DNA of 64,000 bases from contig NC_063452.1 of the NCBI RefSeq assembly GCF_020379485.1, positions 60,285,338-60,349,337 on the forward strand. The letters are read 5' to 3'. Within the stretch, counting starts at the first letter, position 1; the number at the start of each line of letters is the position of its first letter. The notes beneath the pieces are model-generated. The model had not been told where the DNA came from. It made no database searches and saw only the letters and a program-made list of their open reading frames with translations. The stretch comes from Brassica napus (Eukaryota; Streptophyta; Magnoliopsida; Brassicales; Brassicaceae). This document shows, piece by piece, positions 24,322-34,406 of the stretch. The translations under genes were made by a program, and so were the position numbers.

Positions 24322-25368
24322 TCAGCCACTTGTAAGGAGGTCTGAAGTCTCAAAGTCCTCATGATCATCTTTGTCATGGGCTTGATCATCCTCATGATCC
24401 AGATCATTCTCATTATCATAATGGACCAAATTTGCCTCAAAGTTCTTGCCCTTTATGCTCTCCTGGTAGAGCTTAACAAGGTGTTGGGGAGTTTTGCATT
24501 TATTAGCCCAATGATTGGTCATCCCACAACGATGGCAAGCAGATTTGGTCGAGCTCGAACCATGGGTTTTGAAGTCGGACTTATACCCACGGTTAGCTTG
24601 ATGACCTCGGCTATAGCCTCGGCCTCGGCTGCGACCAAGATGGTCTCGTGGTTGAAATCCACGGCCACGTGGTTGAAACCCACGGTTACGACCTTGCCAT
24701 CTACCACGGCCTCTCATGCGACCATGGTATGACTCTCTTGGAGTCTCATCCTTTGGCTCTACGGCCGCATGTGCCTCAGGCAATGCTTTAGCACCAGGAG
24801 GCCTTAGCTCACTGTTCATCATGAGCAACTCATTGTTTTGCTCAGCTAGCAACAAACAAGAGATTAAGGCAGCATAAGTGGAGAAACCCTTCTCTCGGTA
24901 CTGTTGCTGAAGCACAACATTGCTGGTGTGGAATGTGGAGAATGTTTTCTCCAACATATCAGCATCAGTAATAGTCTCACCACAAAGTTTCAACTTTGAG
25001 ACTATTTTGAACAAAGCCGAGTTATACTCTTCCACAGACTTATAGTCTTGGATTCTCAGGTTTCTCCAATCATAAAGGGCTTTTGGCAATATCACAGTTT
25101 TCTGATGATTAAATCTGGTTTTCAACTCTGTCCAAAGTTCCAGAGGATTCTCAATTGTGAGATACTGGTCCTTGAGACCTTCAGCAAGGTGATGGCGAAT
25201 GACAACAAGTGCCTTGTAATTATCCTTGTCTGATGGCTCAGTGCCTTCAGTGATAGTATCACCAAGGTTTCTGGACCTTAAGAGGATTTTGGTATCAAGC
25301 TCCCATTGGAGGTAATTATCTCCGGAGAGATTGAGGGAAGCATATTCAAGGTTGTTGATTTTCGACAT
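24322..25368 (-). CDS. Copia Gag protein
   Basis: A 348-residue frame beginning MSKINNLEYASLNLSGDNY. It has the UBN2/retrotran-gag region (LWTELKTRFNHQKTVILPKA), an Arg/Gly-rich RNA-binding stretch (GRGFQPRGRGFQPR) and a zinc knuckle CHRCGMTNHWANKC at 278-291 (CX2CX4HX4C), then an acidic tail. It would form the virus-like particle that packages element RNA. It ends at a stop 218 bases before the pol ATG and in a different frame, unlike the usual single Copia Gag-Pol frame. ATG 25368 was preferred to the upstream ATG at 25488 because family similarity begins here. Confidence 0.88.
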   Translation of the reverse strand: MSKINNLEYASLNLSGDNYLQWELDTKILLRSRNLGDTITEGTEPSDKDNYKALVVIRHHLAEGLKDQYLTIENPLELWTELKTRFNHQKTVILPKALYDWRNLRIQDYKSVEEYNSALFKIVSKLKLCGETITDADMLEKTFSTFHTSNVVLQQQYREKGFSTYAALISCLLLAEQNNELLMMNSELRPPGAKALPEAHAAVEPKDETPRESYHGRMRGRGRWQGRNRGFQPRGRGFQPRDHLGRSRGRGYSRGHQANRGYKSDFKTHGSSSTKSACHRCGMTNHWANKCKTPQHLVKLYQESIKGKNFEANLVHYDNENDLDHEDDQAHDKDDHEDFETSDLLTSG

Positions 25369-26939
25369 CTGAATCAAATATCCATAAAGGAGTAAGGATT
25401 CATAATATAATTCAGGATTTGAATTTATATGCCAAGGAGATTGATGATTTATTATGCATTTTATTTTCAGAAAATATTTTATATGCATTAAGATAAAATT
25501 TTGTCAATCAATATGGATGGATTAAAATGCATCATGGACAAGACAAATAACTTTTATAATGTTCAAGATATTTGTAAACCAAAGTAGATTTTCAAAATCG
25601 GTTAAAACTTGGTTTATAATTTTGAATAAAGCAAATGTACTAAATTTTAAATGGAAACCGATTTTGTCTAACTATATGCAAACAGTGTGAATCATTTAGA
25701 TGCAAACAACATGAACCACTTCAGATGCACTAGTATCATCATTGCTAAAGCTATGCGAACATGTATGTTTGGTTTCAATTATGTGATACCTATGTCCAGT
25801 TTTAACAATATGATAGTTGGATGCATGCAAAGGTCAGTTCATGGATGATTCAAGTTCGATCTAATGATTTACTAAATGATACTTATCAGGTATGCAAATG
25901 ATCAGTTCATAATTTAATCATAGAATCAGGTTCAAGGATGAAACTAGATCAAGTTTTATTTTAACTAGCAAACTTATGTGATCAAAATTCAGTATGATAT
26001 AAAATCGGTTCATGGTTGGTTTAATTAACAATATGATCAAATAAAATCAAATGATTTCAACCAGATTTTATTCTACCTTATGACATATCAATTTTAAAAC
26101 AAGACTATGGCTTATAAACTTTAGAAATAATTTTCAGTCAAAGATATGCACTTAATAAAATCAAACAAGCATTTATAAAATCGATTATGCATTTATAAAA
26201 ATCATAAAAGGTTTTTAAAACTTTGATAGTTACAAAATAAATATTAATAGTCAAGGATATGCAATGAATGATTTTAATTTCGATTTTATTGATGGGTTGA
26301 CTGATTTTAGGAGATCTGGCCGAAAATGGCACATCAAGGGATTGATGGAATTTTGCTTTGGCCAGATTATACACTTATGTTTATCACATCTGGTAAAATG
26401 GCCAAACAAAAGGATTGAATCATAAGTTTTAAGCTTTCTCTAATAATTTTATGATTCATAAGTTTTTATTAACAAGATTCATGTAGATCTTTAGGTATTT
26501 TGATAAGTTTATAATTTTTAGAGAAACATAGAACCTTTAGAGAATTTTAAGTTTTATGGATTCAAGATACTTTTAGAATCAAGTTTCATATGGATCATAT
26601 GGATCATAGAAACAAGATCAATATTTTAAATCCATAGATTGTTTATAAGTTATGGATTCATATAGATCCTAGATTTGTTTCAGATATAATGGTGTTCTTT
26701 AGATTTCAAGGTTTTGATTTGTTTACCTTTTTCACCACAAGAATCTGAGAGGACCACCGTGAGAGTTGGCCGGAATTTGAGAGAGAGAGGAGTTTTCCGG
26801 CGGAGAGAGAGAGCTGGCCTGGTGGAGCGGAGGCTGAGCGCCGGTGGAGCAAAGGCTGAGCACCGGAGGAGCTGGCCGGAAAGGGGATCGCCGGCTGAGA
26901 GAGATTTCTCAGGTGGAGAGCACAATCGTGCTGATAACG

Positions 26940-27244
26940 TGTTAGAAATATGAGAGAAGTGTTGTTGTGAAAGTTGTGTCTTTCTCATTAGCTCTCACTA
27001 TCAATATATAGTGGAGGTTCATAAGGGTTTACAACAAGGAGAGTATCTACACATTTATTACATATTGACCACAAAGATATAGTCTTGGTCAAAGCTCATA
27101 AATGCTCCGGTTGAATGAGTCTTCATCTTGACTAGTCTCGGGCGGATGTAGACGGACCGGAGACGGGTGTAGACGGACCGGATAGTCTGGTCGGATGTAA
27201 ACCTCCTTGATGGTTAATGGCAATCCACATATCCATATCATGGA
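26940..27244 (-). repeat. 5' LTR of the Copia element, outer end missing
   Basis: Repeats 20179-20483 without visible differences, then switches abruptly to unrelated AT-rich sequence at 27245. The expected remaining ~125 bases (CCTCATTAAAACC...ACAACACACATT) are absent. Alternatively the LTR is only 301 bp (20179-20479, with TG/CA ends), but the shared TGGA beyond that point and the distant polypurine tract argue against it. Confidence 0.7.
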
Positions 27245-28368
27245 TTTATAACATTTTTTATTTTTTCAAATTTAAATTTCATAGACATATCAATGGATGG
27301 TGAAATGTGGATGGTGAATTATAGATGATGATTAGAGGAATAACAACTTTGATACATGACCAATATACACTATTCGCGTGATACCATCCAGGACACACTA
27401 TCCACGAGAAACCCATCCACTATACATCCATCTATAAACCACCATCCACATATCACCCCTCCATGAGCCTTATAAATGATAGGAAAGTTTTCAGATATCC
27501 TTGAATCAGTACACATGCTCTCATGCATGGTTAGTAAGATCACAAAGTCTAAGATATTGCGTGCTTGAGCTTCCACTTGATTGTACAAAAACTTGAAATA
27601 CAAACATTCAATTGCATAGCTTTTTTATAAAAAATGTTAACCCAATTCTCTTGTCCACAAAGTATCTCGTCCACAAAGTATCTCGTCCACAAATCTCTGT
27701 TGCACAACTTTGACGTCCACAATTCTCTCATCCACAATTCCCTTTATCACACGACTTGTGTTTATGTTTTTGGGATGTGTTTTGGTTCTGGTTTGAATTT
27801 GTCAGAGGTAATAGAGTGTTCTGTAGCATGGAGTGTAGATCGAAGCAGATGGTCATGGAAGAAGAAGAAAGCCTTAGAAGTGACAAATGTTCCTTCATGG
27901 CTGTTAAAGAAACGGAGCCTGACTCACCGGCCCCAATGTCTTCAGGCGGTGGTCACCACCGTCACCATCGTTTAACTTGTTTGATTCTCATATATATAAG
28001 TTTTAAATTTCAAATCATGATACAAGAAAGAAAGAATACGAAAACAAAAAAAAGTTCATAAAAGTGATGATTTAGCACATTCCATTTTTTCAATTTTGGA
28101 TCTAGAGTAAATGAATTGAATTTAAAAAAAGAGGGGAGTTTGTCTCGTTGGTTTCCAGAGGAGGAATTGAATTTTTTAAAAGAAAGATAATGGATTATTA
28201 GATAGTTCAATTTCTAATTGTCAATTTAACATTTTTCGCACAGTTTAAAGGCTAACAACACGTAAATTAAAAAGCGTAACAAAGGAGATTACTATTCCTC
28301 GTAAACACTTGCAGTCACATCCCTCGTGTTATTTTTGTCCGTTTCTTATACTAATATGTTTTAGGGTT
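27245..28368. other. Intergenic with short CCAC-rich repeats
   Basis: CATCCAC-type phrases recur at 27380-27460. An 18-base phrase TATCTCGTCCACAAAG is tandemly repeated at 27640-27700, with related TCCACAAT phrases to 27740. A short plus-strand frame near 27850-27975 (MVMEEEESLRSDKCSF... rich in His near its end) has codon-like composition and may be a gene fragment, but I do not recognise it. Confidence 0.4.
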
Positions 28369-28989
28369 TGACTGGTTTTCCCGTTACCACCCGCAAACGC
28401 AGCTTTTGCGGTTGGTAGCGGTTGACAGCGTTTCGAAACAATCATACAAACCGCTACAAATCGTTTCAAACCGCTCCGAACCTCTTAAAATCAAAAGCTG
28501 GTTCCAGCTAGCGTTTGCGGTTGCCGGCGGTTGCAAGAGGATAATTTCTTTTTTCTTTTTTTTTCAAAAACAATATAAATACAAAAATAAAAATATTCAA
28601 TAAAAATTTTAAATTGGAATTATAAAAATACTAAAATATATCTATTATATTTTAATTAATATTATAAAATTTTAAAATAAAAATATTTTCTATAATATTA
28701 AAAATTTAAAACTATAATTTTCTAAATATAATTTTCATATTTATTATAATATTATGATTTTTGATATTTTTTATAATTATATAAAATATAAATATTATTA
28801 ATTTATTATTTAACCGCTGCTGTATTTAGTAGTTAACCAGTCATAAGTATCCCGCAAACACACCAATTTCTAACCGCAGAATCAGTCGTACAAATCTCTT
28901 AAAACCGCTAGAAACCGCAACCACCCGCATCCGCAAACTCCCGCATCCGCAAACTCCCGCAACCGCAACCGCTGCGTTTGAACCAGTCA
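28369..28989. mobile_element. MITE with CCGCAAACCG-rich ends
   Basis: TGACTGGTT at 28369-28377 and AACCAGTCA at 28981-28989 are exact inverted repeats. Both arms then carry AAACGCAGC and many CCGCAACCGC words, with an AT-rich non-coding middle (28560-28810). The style recalls the element at 3308-3585, though the terminal sequences differ. The interior has no frame of interest. Confidence 0.65.
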
Positions 28990-29189
28990 GGCCATTAAGC
29001 GTTTGTTTGGCTAATATACTTTATGCGTCTCTCTTTCAAATGTTATTGTGGTTATTTTTGTTTATATAACCTGATGTGTTATAACTTAATGAACATTTAA
29101 GTATTTTTAAAATTTAATCTTACCATTTTGTCTGATCATTTTAGGCTTTTTAGCATCATACAATAAGTGAAATTCAATATTGTAATATA

Positions 29190-29636
29190 TTTATCAGTTA
29201 AGTTATTGGTCTCTTGAAAAATGACAGAAAATGGTGGACAGACGACGTCCCTCATTAGTTGAAGAATAAGTCCTTTTCTTGTGTGTTCTTCTGAGACTCA
29301 AGATACACTGTGTAAGACATGATGTATTAGTACATACATGAATATTAAAAGTAAAATTACAAGGAGCGATTCTAATATAATTCCTTTATGTTTTGAAGAT
29401 GGATTCAGATACAATCGTAGGCAATTCACTTCCCACGACTTTGTCTCTTTCATTGACGTCTGATGATAGAAAGAGAAGCCAGAAGAAAGTGAATAACATA
29501 GTGTCAGCATTAACGTTGCTATCCTAGGGCTATTGCTGGGTCTCGTGCATACTATTGCATTGATATTAGGTCCAAAACTTCTTCTAGGGGTCATGGGGGT
29601 AAAGCATGCAAGTACTAAACAGTTTTGAGTCTATTA
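29190..29636. repeat. Duplicated 5' flank of the protease unit
   Basis: The run from CTCTTGAAAAATGACAGAAAAT to GTCATGGGGGTAAAGCATGCAAGT aligns with 32460-32565 plus 46092-46290, with 46630-47050, and with 49290-49640. It is therefore part of the protease duplication unit. No coding content was found. Confidence 0.7.
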
Positions 29637-29825
29637 GACCATCATTAACTCCAGTCTCTTAACCGAAATTCTTAACTTCGGCAAAGAGACGGTTCTTAAC
29701 TTTTCTTAAATTTTAACTAAGAGATATAAGAACTGTCTCTTGGCTGAAAAGTGTAAAACAAAAACCAAAAAGTGTCAAATCATAAGTTAACAACTCCGGC
29801 TAAGAGACCGGGGTTAATCATGCCC
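29637..29825. mobile_element. Tourist/Harbinger-like MITE A
   Basis: The ends are inverted repeats (GACCATCATTAACTCC at the left; the right end read in reverse is GGGCATGATTAACCCC). They are flanked by TTA at 29634-29636 and 29826-29828. At the same place the paralogous flank near 49660 reads straight through without an insert. It is 189 bp and non-coding. Confidence 0.8.
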
Positions 29826-29828
29826 TTA

Positions 29829-30024
29829 GAGCATGATTATTGCGGGGTTCTTAAGGTGAAATTCTTAGCGGAATATAAGAACCCGTCTCTTAATTTTTAA
29901 CTAAAAAAACTAAGAACCGACTCTTAAATAAGAGTTTTCTTAGCTTTTTTAGTTAAAAGTTAAGAGACGGGTTCTTATATTCCGGTAAGAACCCCACCTT
30001 AAGAACCCTCCAATAATCGTGCTC
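29829..30024. mobile_element. Tourist/Harbinger-like MITE B
   Basis: Ends GAGCATGATTATTG and CAATAATCGTGCTC are inverted with one mismatch. TTA flanks both sides (29826-29828 shared with MITE A, and 30025-30027). The interior is strongly palindromic (AAGAACCCGTCTCTTAATTTTTAACT and its complement), so the transcript could fold into a long hairpin. Confidence 0.85.
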
Positions 30025-30076
30025 TTAGGTTTCATTTTTGCTGGTTCAACAAGAAAGTTCAGGTATTAGCTTTATA

Positions 30077-30216
30077 AAAGCATTATTATCCAAAGTTTCT
30101 TAGGACGAGGTTTTTAGGGAAATATAAGAAACTGTTTTTTAATTTTTAACTAAAAAGTTAAGAAACTGTTTGTTAAAGTATTAGCCTCCGCCCTAAAAAC
30201 TTTGGATAATGATGTT
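30077..30216. mobile_element. Small MITE C
   Basis: CATTATTATCCAAAGTTT near 30080 and AAACTTTGGATAATGATG near 30198 are inverted. The middle contains AACTGTTTTTTAATTTTTAA and a reverse-like partner. A duplicated piece of flank (CAGTTTTG...GCTGGTTCAACAAGA) lies on both sides of the MITE A-C block. Exact borders are uncertain. Confidence 0.65.
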
Positions 30217-30475
30217 ATAAGGACGTTAGACTTTTCTAACCATGCAAGTCCGAAACAGTTTTGTTTCTATTATGTTTCTTTTTTGCTGGTTCAACAAGAG
30301 AGTTGAGGTATGAACGTTATGAATACGCTAGACATTTCCAACACTTATCTTATATTAATGGTCATAACTGATTTCATGGATCTCTCAGTACCCTACTTAT
30401 GTCAGTATGTGATATGTGGCTAGCCTTGAGTTTAACAACATCTACTACAGAGTTTCTTGAGCAAAGAAACTTGGT

Positions 30476-30482
30476 TATAAAA
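30476..30482 (+). promoter_or_regulatory. TATA box of protease copy 3
   Basis: TATAAAA in GGTTATAAAATGACCAACC, 43 bases before the ATG. A conserved GTGATATGTGGCTAGCCTTGAG block lies about 60 bases further up and is shared with the later copies. Confidence 0.6.
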
Positions 30483-30518
30483 TGACCAACCAGTTTCATG
30501 TATTTAGTAGAAAGTAAA

Positions 30519-32147
30519 ATGAAGAATTTATTGAATATCATAACTATAATCCTTTGTGTTTTGCTCAGTTGGGAATATACAGATGGAGTTGAAAATAGAG
30601 CGAGTGGGGAGATTTCTTTTCACAGAATTCAAATCAGCTCTCTTTTTCCATCACCATCATCATCATGTGTTCTTTCTCCAAGAGGTGAGATATTTTCTTT
30701 AGCTAATAATACAGTGCAGTCTCTAATTATTCATTCTACTATATATGATGTTTGGTGCCGACAAGAATAAGACAAATTTAAAGCTAATTAATCGATTTCA
30801 GCATCTAATACCAAGTCGTCGCTGCACGTGATGCACAGACACGGCCCATGCTCGAGTCTAAGCAGCGAGAAAGCCACGACAAGTCCCGACCATGACGAGA
30901 TCCTCAGACTCGACCAGGCGCGCGTAAAATCAATTCACTGGAAGCTTTCAAAGAAGCTAACAGCCAGAGACAGACTCAGTCAAAGCCAGTCAACGGTTCT
31001 ACAGGCGAGAAGTGGAATAACACTCGGTTCAGGAAGCTACATCGTGACGGTCGGAATCGGGACGCCGAAACACGATCTGTCTCTGCTCTTCGACACAGGC
31101 AGCGATCTGACGTGGACTCAATGCCAGCCATGTGGTAAAAATGGAACGTCTTGTTATCCACAAGAGGAGCCCATCTTTAACTCTTCTTCGTCTTCTTCCT
31201 ACTCCAACGTCCCCTGCTCATCGCCGTTGTGTGATTCTCTCCCTTCCCAAGGTTGGATCTTCAGTATTTTTTTTTAAATTTGATTTTTTTTTTCAAAAAA
31301 TTTCACCCATCTTTGATTAGGTGTCTATAGAAACTGCTCGGGTTCCAACTGCTTCTACGTTGCCGGTTACGTGGATGGTTCCTCCACCTCCGGATTTCTC
31401 GCCAAGGAGAAATTTACTTTAACGAACACCGATGTCTTCGACAAACTCAACTTTGGCTGCGGTGTGAACAACCAAGGATTCAAAGGTATCGCCGGCCTTC
31501 TCGGGCTTGGCCCCGGCACACTCTCATTTCCATCGCAGACGGCAATGACGTACAATAATATATTCTCCTACTGCCTCCCTTCTTCCAAAGAGTACACTGG
31601 CCATCTCACTTTCGGGTCCGGTGGAATATCTAATTCCGTCAAATACACTCCGAGTTTCACACTCCTAGTGAATTCAGGGGGATCCTTTTATAGCCTCGAT
31701 ATCGTAGGCATCTCCGTCGCCAACAAGGACCTGAACATCCCTTTAGGAGTGTTCTCTAATGCCACTGCTATAATCGACTCTGGTACCACGATAACTCGCC
31801 TACCACCCGTGGCCTACGCGGCACTACGAACCGCGTTTAAGGAAAAGATGTCGAATTATAAGACCACGTTGGGACCACCGCCATTTGACACGTGCTACGA
31901 TTTCACCGGCTTGAGGACTATGAGCATCCCTAAAATCTCCTTCTCCTTCGATGGCGGCACCGTTGTGGATCTTGACTCAAAAGGGGTTATGTACATGTAT
32001 GGTATGTCCAAGGGTTGTTTGGGGTTTGCAGGCAATACCTACAATAATAATGTTGCCGTTTTCGGGAGCCTTCAGCAAAAGACGCTAGAAGTTGTGTACG
32101 ATGTTCCGAGCGGGCGGCTCGGGTTTGCTCCCAATGGTTGTCGTTGA
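30519..32147 (+). CDS. AED1-like secreted aspartyl protease (copy 3)
   Basis: Exons 30519-30684, 30802-31251 and 31321-32147 join in frame to 480 residues. Signal peptide MKNLLNIITIILCVLLSWEY; propeptide LHVMHRHGPCSSL and LDQARV; catalytic DTGSD in exon 2 and DSGTTITRLPP in exon 3; C-terminus GFAPNGCR. The flap region reads YVDGSSTSG, where the other copies have YGD; the flap Tyr is kept but the Gly is Val, which may affect substrate binding. It belongs to a subgroup with copies 4 and 5 (MKN start, DRLSQSQST). Its promoter region has been invaded by three MITEs. The 3' flank ends in the CACTA insertion 419 bases downstream. An apoplastic endopeptidase role is inferred from the family. Confidence 0.9.
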
Positions 32148-33254
32148 TGAGAGACATAATTAAATTGGTAAGTTTGTGTGTTTTTAAGGAGTTTTTTTTA
32201 TCGTAATCAAGTGTTAACGTTTTGGTATGGTTTTGTGGCTGTTTAATGTCTATGAAAATGAAATTTGTCTGAAAGCAACGGTTCCTTTCTATTGTACAAC
32301 ATATTATTATCTAAGACGGATCATATTAAAGTATTAACAGCGCAAACTACATAGTTTTGACCCCACATATACATATGTATATTGTTTTCTTTTATTTGCT
32401 GGTAAAATACTAAAATGTAATCCCATATACACACTAGGAAACACAACTAACTCGATTAAGCCCTTGCTTTCCTGAAGCAAGTGACAGGAAATGGTTGACC
32501 CACTACGTCCCCCATTAGCCGAAGACCAACTCCTTTTATTGTGTGTTCTTCTGAGACTCAAGGTACACTACAAGAAATATCGGTATTAATAGCACCCGAT
32601 AAACGCTATCATATCGTTTTCATAGCGTTTCGAAGAACGCCGTGACAGCCGCAGCTATAATAGACCCCCTCTAGCGTAGCGTTTTTCGCGTGTTGTAACA
32701 ATATACAGATATTATAGCGTTGGTTATGTGTTATATTATACCTATTTATAGCGATTTCTTTTCGCTATTTAAATATTTTATGTGGTATTTATCGTGTGCC
32801 ATAAAATATTTTGTTATGACATTTGTTTTTTGTCATGGAATACTTTTTTGTAACTCAGTTTTTTTTGGATTTTTGAACATTTAATAGCAATTTTTTTGTG
32901 CCATTGAATATTATAATACAGCGTTTTACTTGTGCTATGACGTTTATATTCTAGGTAATACTGAATAGCTAATATTTTAAACCGGTTTATAAATGATTTT
33001 GGTTTATATTAAAATTTTGGTTTACAATCGGTTTATAAATTAAACCAGATTACAAAAAAATTTCGGTTTACAAACTAAACCAGTTTACATACAAACCAGG
33101 TTTAAAAACAAAATCTGAAAAAAAACCCTAGCTGCAGTTGAGTGTATACATTCTCAACCCCCTGAATTTTTTTTTTCAACAAGTCAGCAACATGACATAT
33201 ATTGGGAGATATACGAAGTTCCTCGAGAGGTATAATCTCAGATACAGACCTTAA

Positions 33255-34055
33255 TTCCACGAGCCACCGTTGCAAGCCAAGTCCTGCTCTGTTTGTGAAA
33301 CCAGCATCAGTTTCCTTGCTTCAACTAGCTTGCTCATTTCAGTAACCAGGGTTACATGCTTTGACACGTTGCCTTGCATTTTTTTGTACTCAGGGTAGCT
33401 GTCAACAAATCTGGCCATGTCCACTGTAAAATCAACGCATTCACAAATTATAATCATTACTAGCACCAGAAACAGAATGTCTTTGCAGGAGCAAGACTAA
33501 CCATATATTTACCTACTCTCTGGATATTTTTGTTACTCTTGGCCACCTGCTGAAAGTCATCGACCAATCGCTTGATGTTCATTCCGATATCTCCAAAATT
33601 TTCATACATGTTAGCTTTGAAGAATGCATCTTGTTCTGATGATAAAACCACCTCCTGCTGGGACAAGAGAATTATTAGCTTAGCTGTGAGGTTTTCAACT
33701 AATAAGATCGGTATTGGAGAAGACTCACAACTTGCTGATCTTTTGAAAGACTTCCAATGGCTCTCACGTCAACTTTATTATCCTCAAGTCCTATGAGTTC
33801 GTGCACCATTGCCTACAGAAAAAATTCTTTAATGAGAAATTCTTATTCTTACAAAAAAGTACGACATCTGGAGGCACATCTCATATACTAGAGAGTAGCA
33901 CAATAAAAAAAAATATTAGGCAAGTTGACCTGATATGTCCACTGACTAAGCAATGGGGTAACCGGGTCATCTCTTTTGTCAATTACAAGCAGCAACGGAG
34001 AGCTTTCAGTCCGTCTAAAATCGAAAAGACCGCTTTCATGCTGATACATCAATTT
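33255..34055 (-). pseudogene. VPS45: Captured VPS45 gene fragment inside CACTA
   Basis: Four consecutive exons on the minus strand, about 34055-33930, 33812-33732, 33654-33513 and 33423-33262, keep GT-AG borders and reading phase. They encode the VPS45 segment with LFDFRRTESSPLLLVID, DDPVTPLLSQWTYQ, MVHELIGL, SSEQDAFFKANMYENFGDIG and [22 protein letters not shown]45 is a Sec1/Munc18 protein that guides SNARE assembly at the trans-Golgi/endosome. The first exons and the C-terminal half are missing, and similarity stops at DLACNGG. The retained introns point to capture of genomic DNA, not cDNA. The fragment could give antisense or chimeric RNA if transcribed, but no functional protein. Confidence 0.88.
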
Positions 34056-34345
34056 CTGAAACACAAAAGTATCTCTCAGTTCAAATGAACACAGGACACA
34101 CAAAATTCTCAGACTAAAAGCAAGTTGGAGACAAGTTCCCATCACAGTCATAGCCGCCATCTCCATCACTACAGAGCTCCGACTTCGCCTCTTCTCTCTT
34201 CTCTCCGTCTCCTGATGTTCTTCATCTTCTGTTTATCCCTGGAACCCAGATTTCAAAACACAAACATAAAAAAGATTCAAACTTTCATGGGAAATCCTTT
34301 CCATCAGCTTTCTATACCAAAAACGGTGACAAAACCAGAATCAAA

Positions 34346-34348
34346 AGA

Positions 34349-34404
<56 letters not shown>
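34346..34404. repeat. (GA)n microsatellite
   Basis: A GAGAGA run with one interruption, inside the CACTA body next to the captured VPS45 piece. Long open frames across it are artefacts of the repeat. Confidence 0.9.

Positions 34405-34406
<2 letters not shown>

Larger units (their letters stand above)
20179..27244 (-). mobile_element. Ty1/Copia LTR retrotransposon
   Basis: Long direct repeats at 20179-20483 and 26940-27244 look identical by eye and frame gag and pol on the minus strand in Copia order (protease, integrase, reverse transcriptase, RNase H). The identical LTR parts suggest a recent insertion. A polypurine tract GGGGGAG (reverse complement of 20612-20618) sits about 130 bp inside the left repeat, so the full LTR is probably about 430 bp (20179-20608) and the right, 5', LTR has lost its outer part. 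No matching 5-bp target duplication is seen, which fits that loss. Next to the right LTR, CGTTATCAGCACGA read on the minus strand is the likely primer-binding area. Confidence 0.9.

Noticed and set aside
27756..28061. Small protein gene near 27.85 kb (MVMEEEESLRSD...)
   Set aside because: Short, unrecognised, without splice support or a second copy; kept only as a possible fragment.
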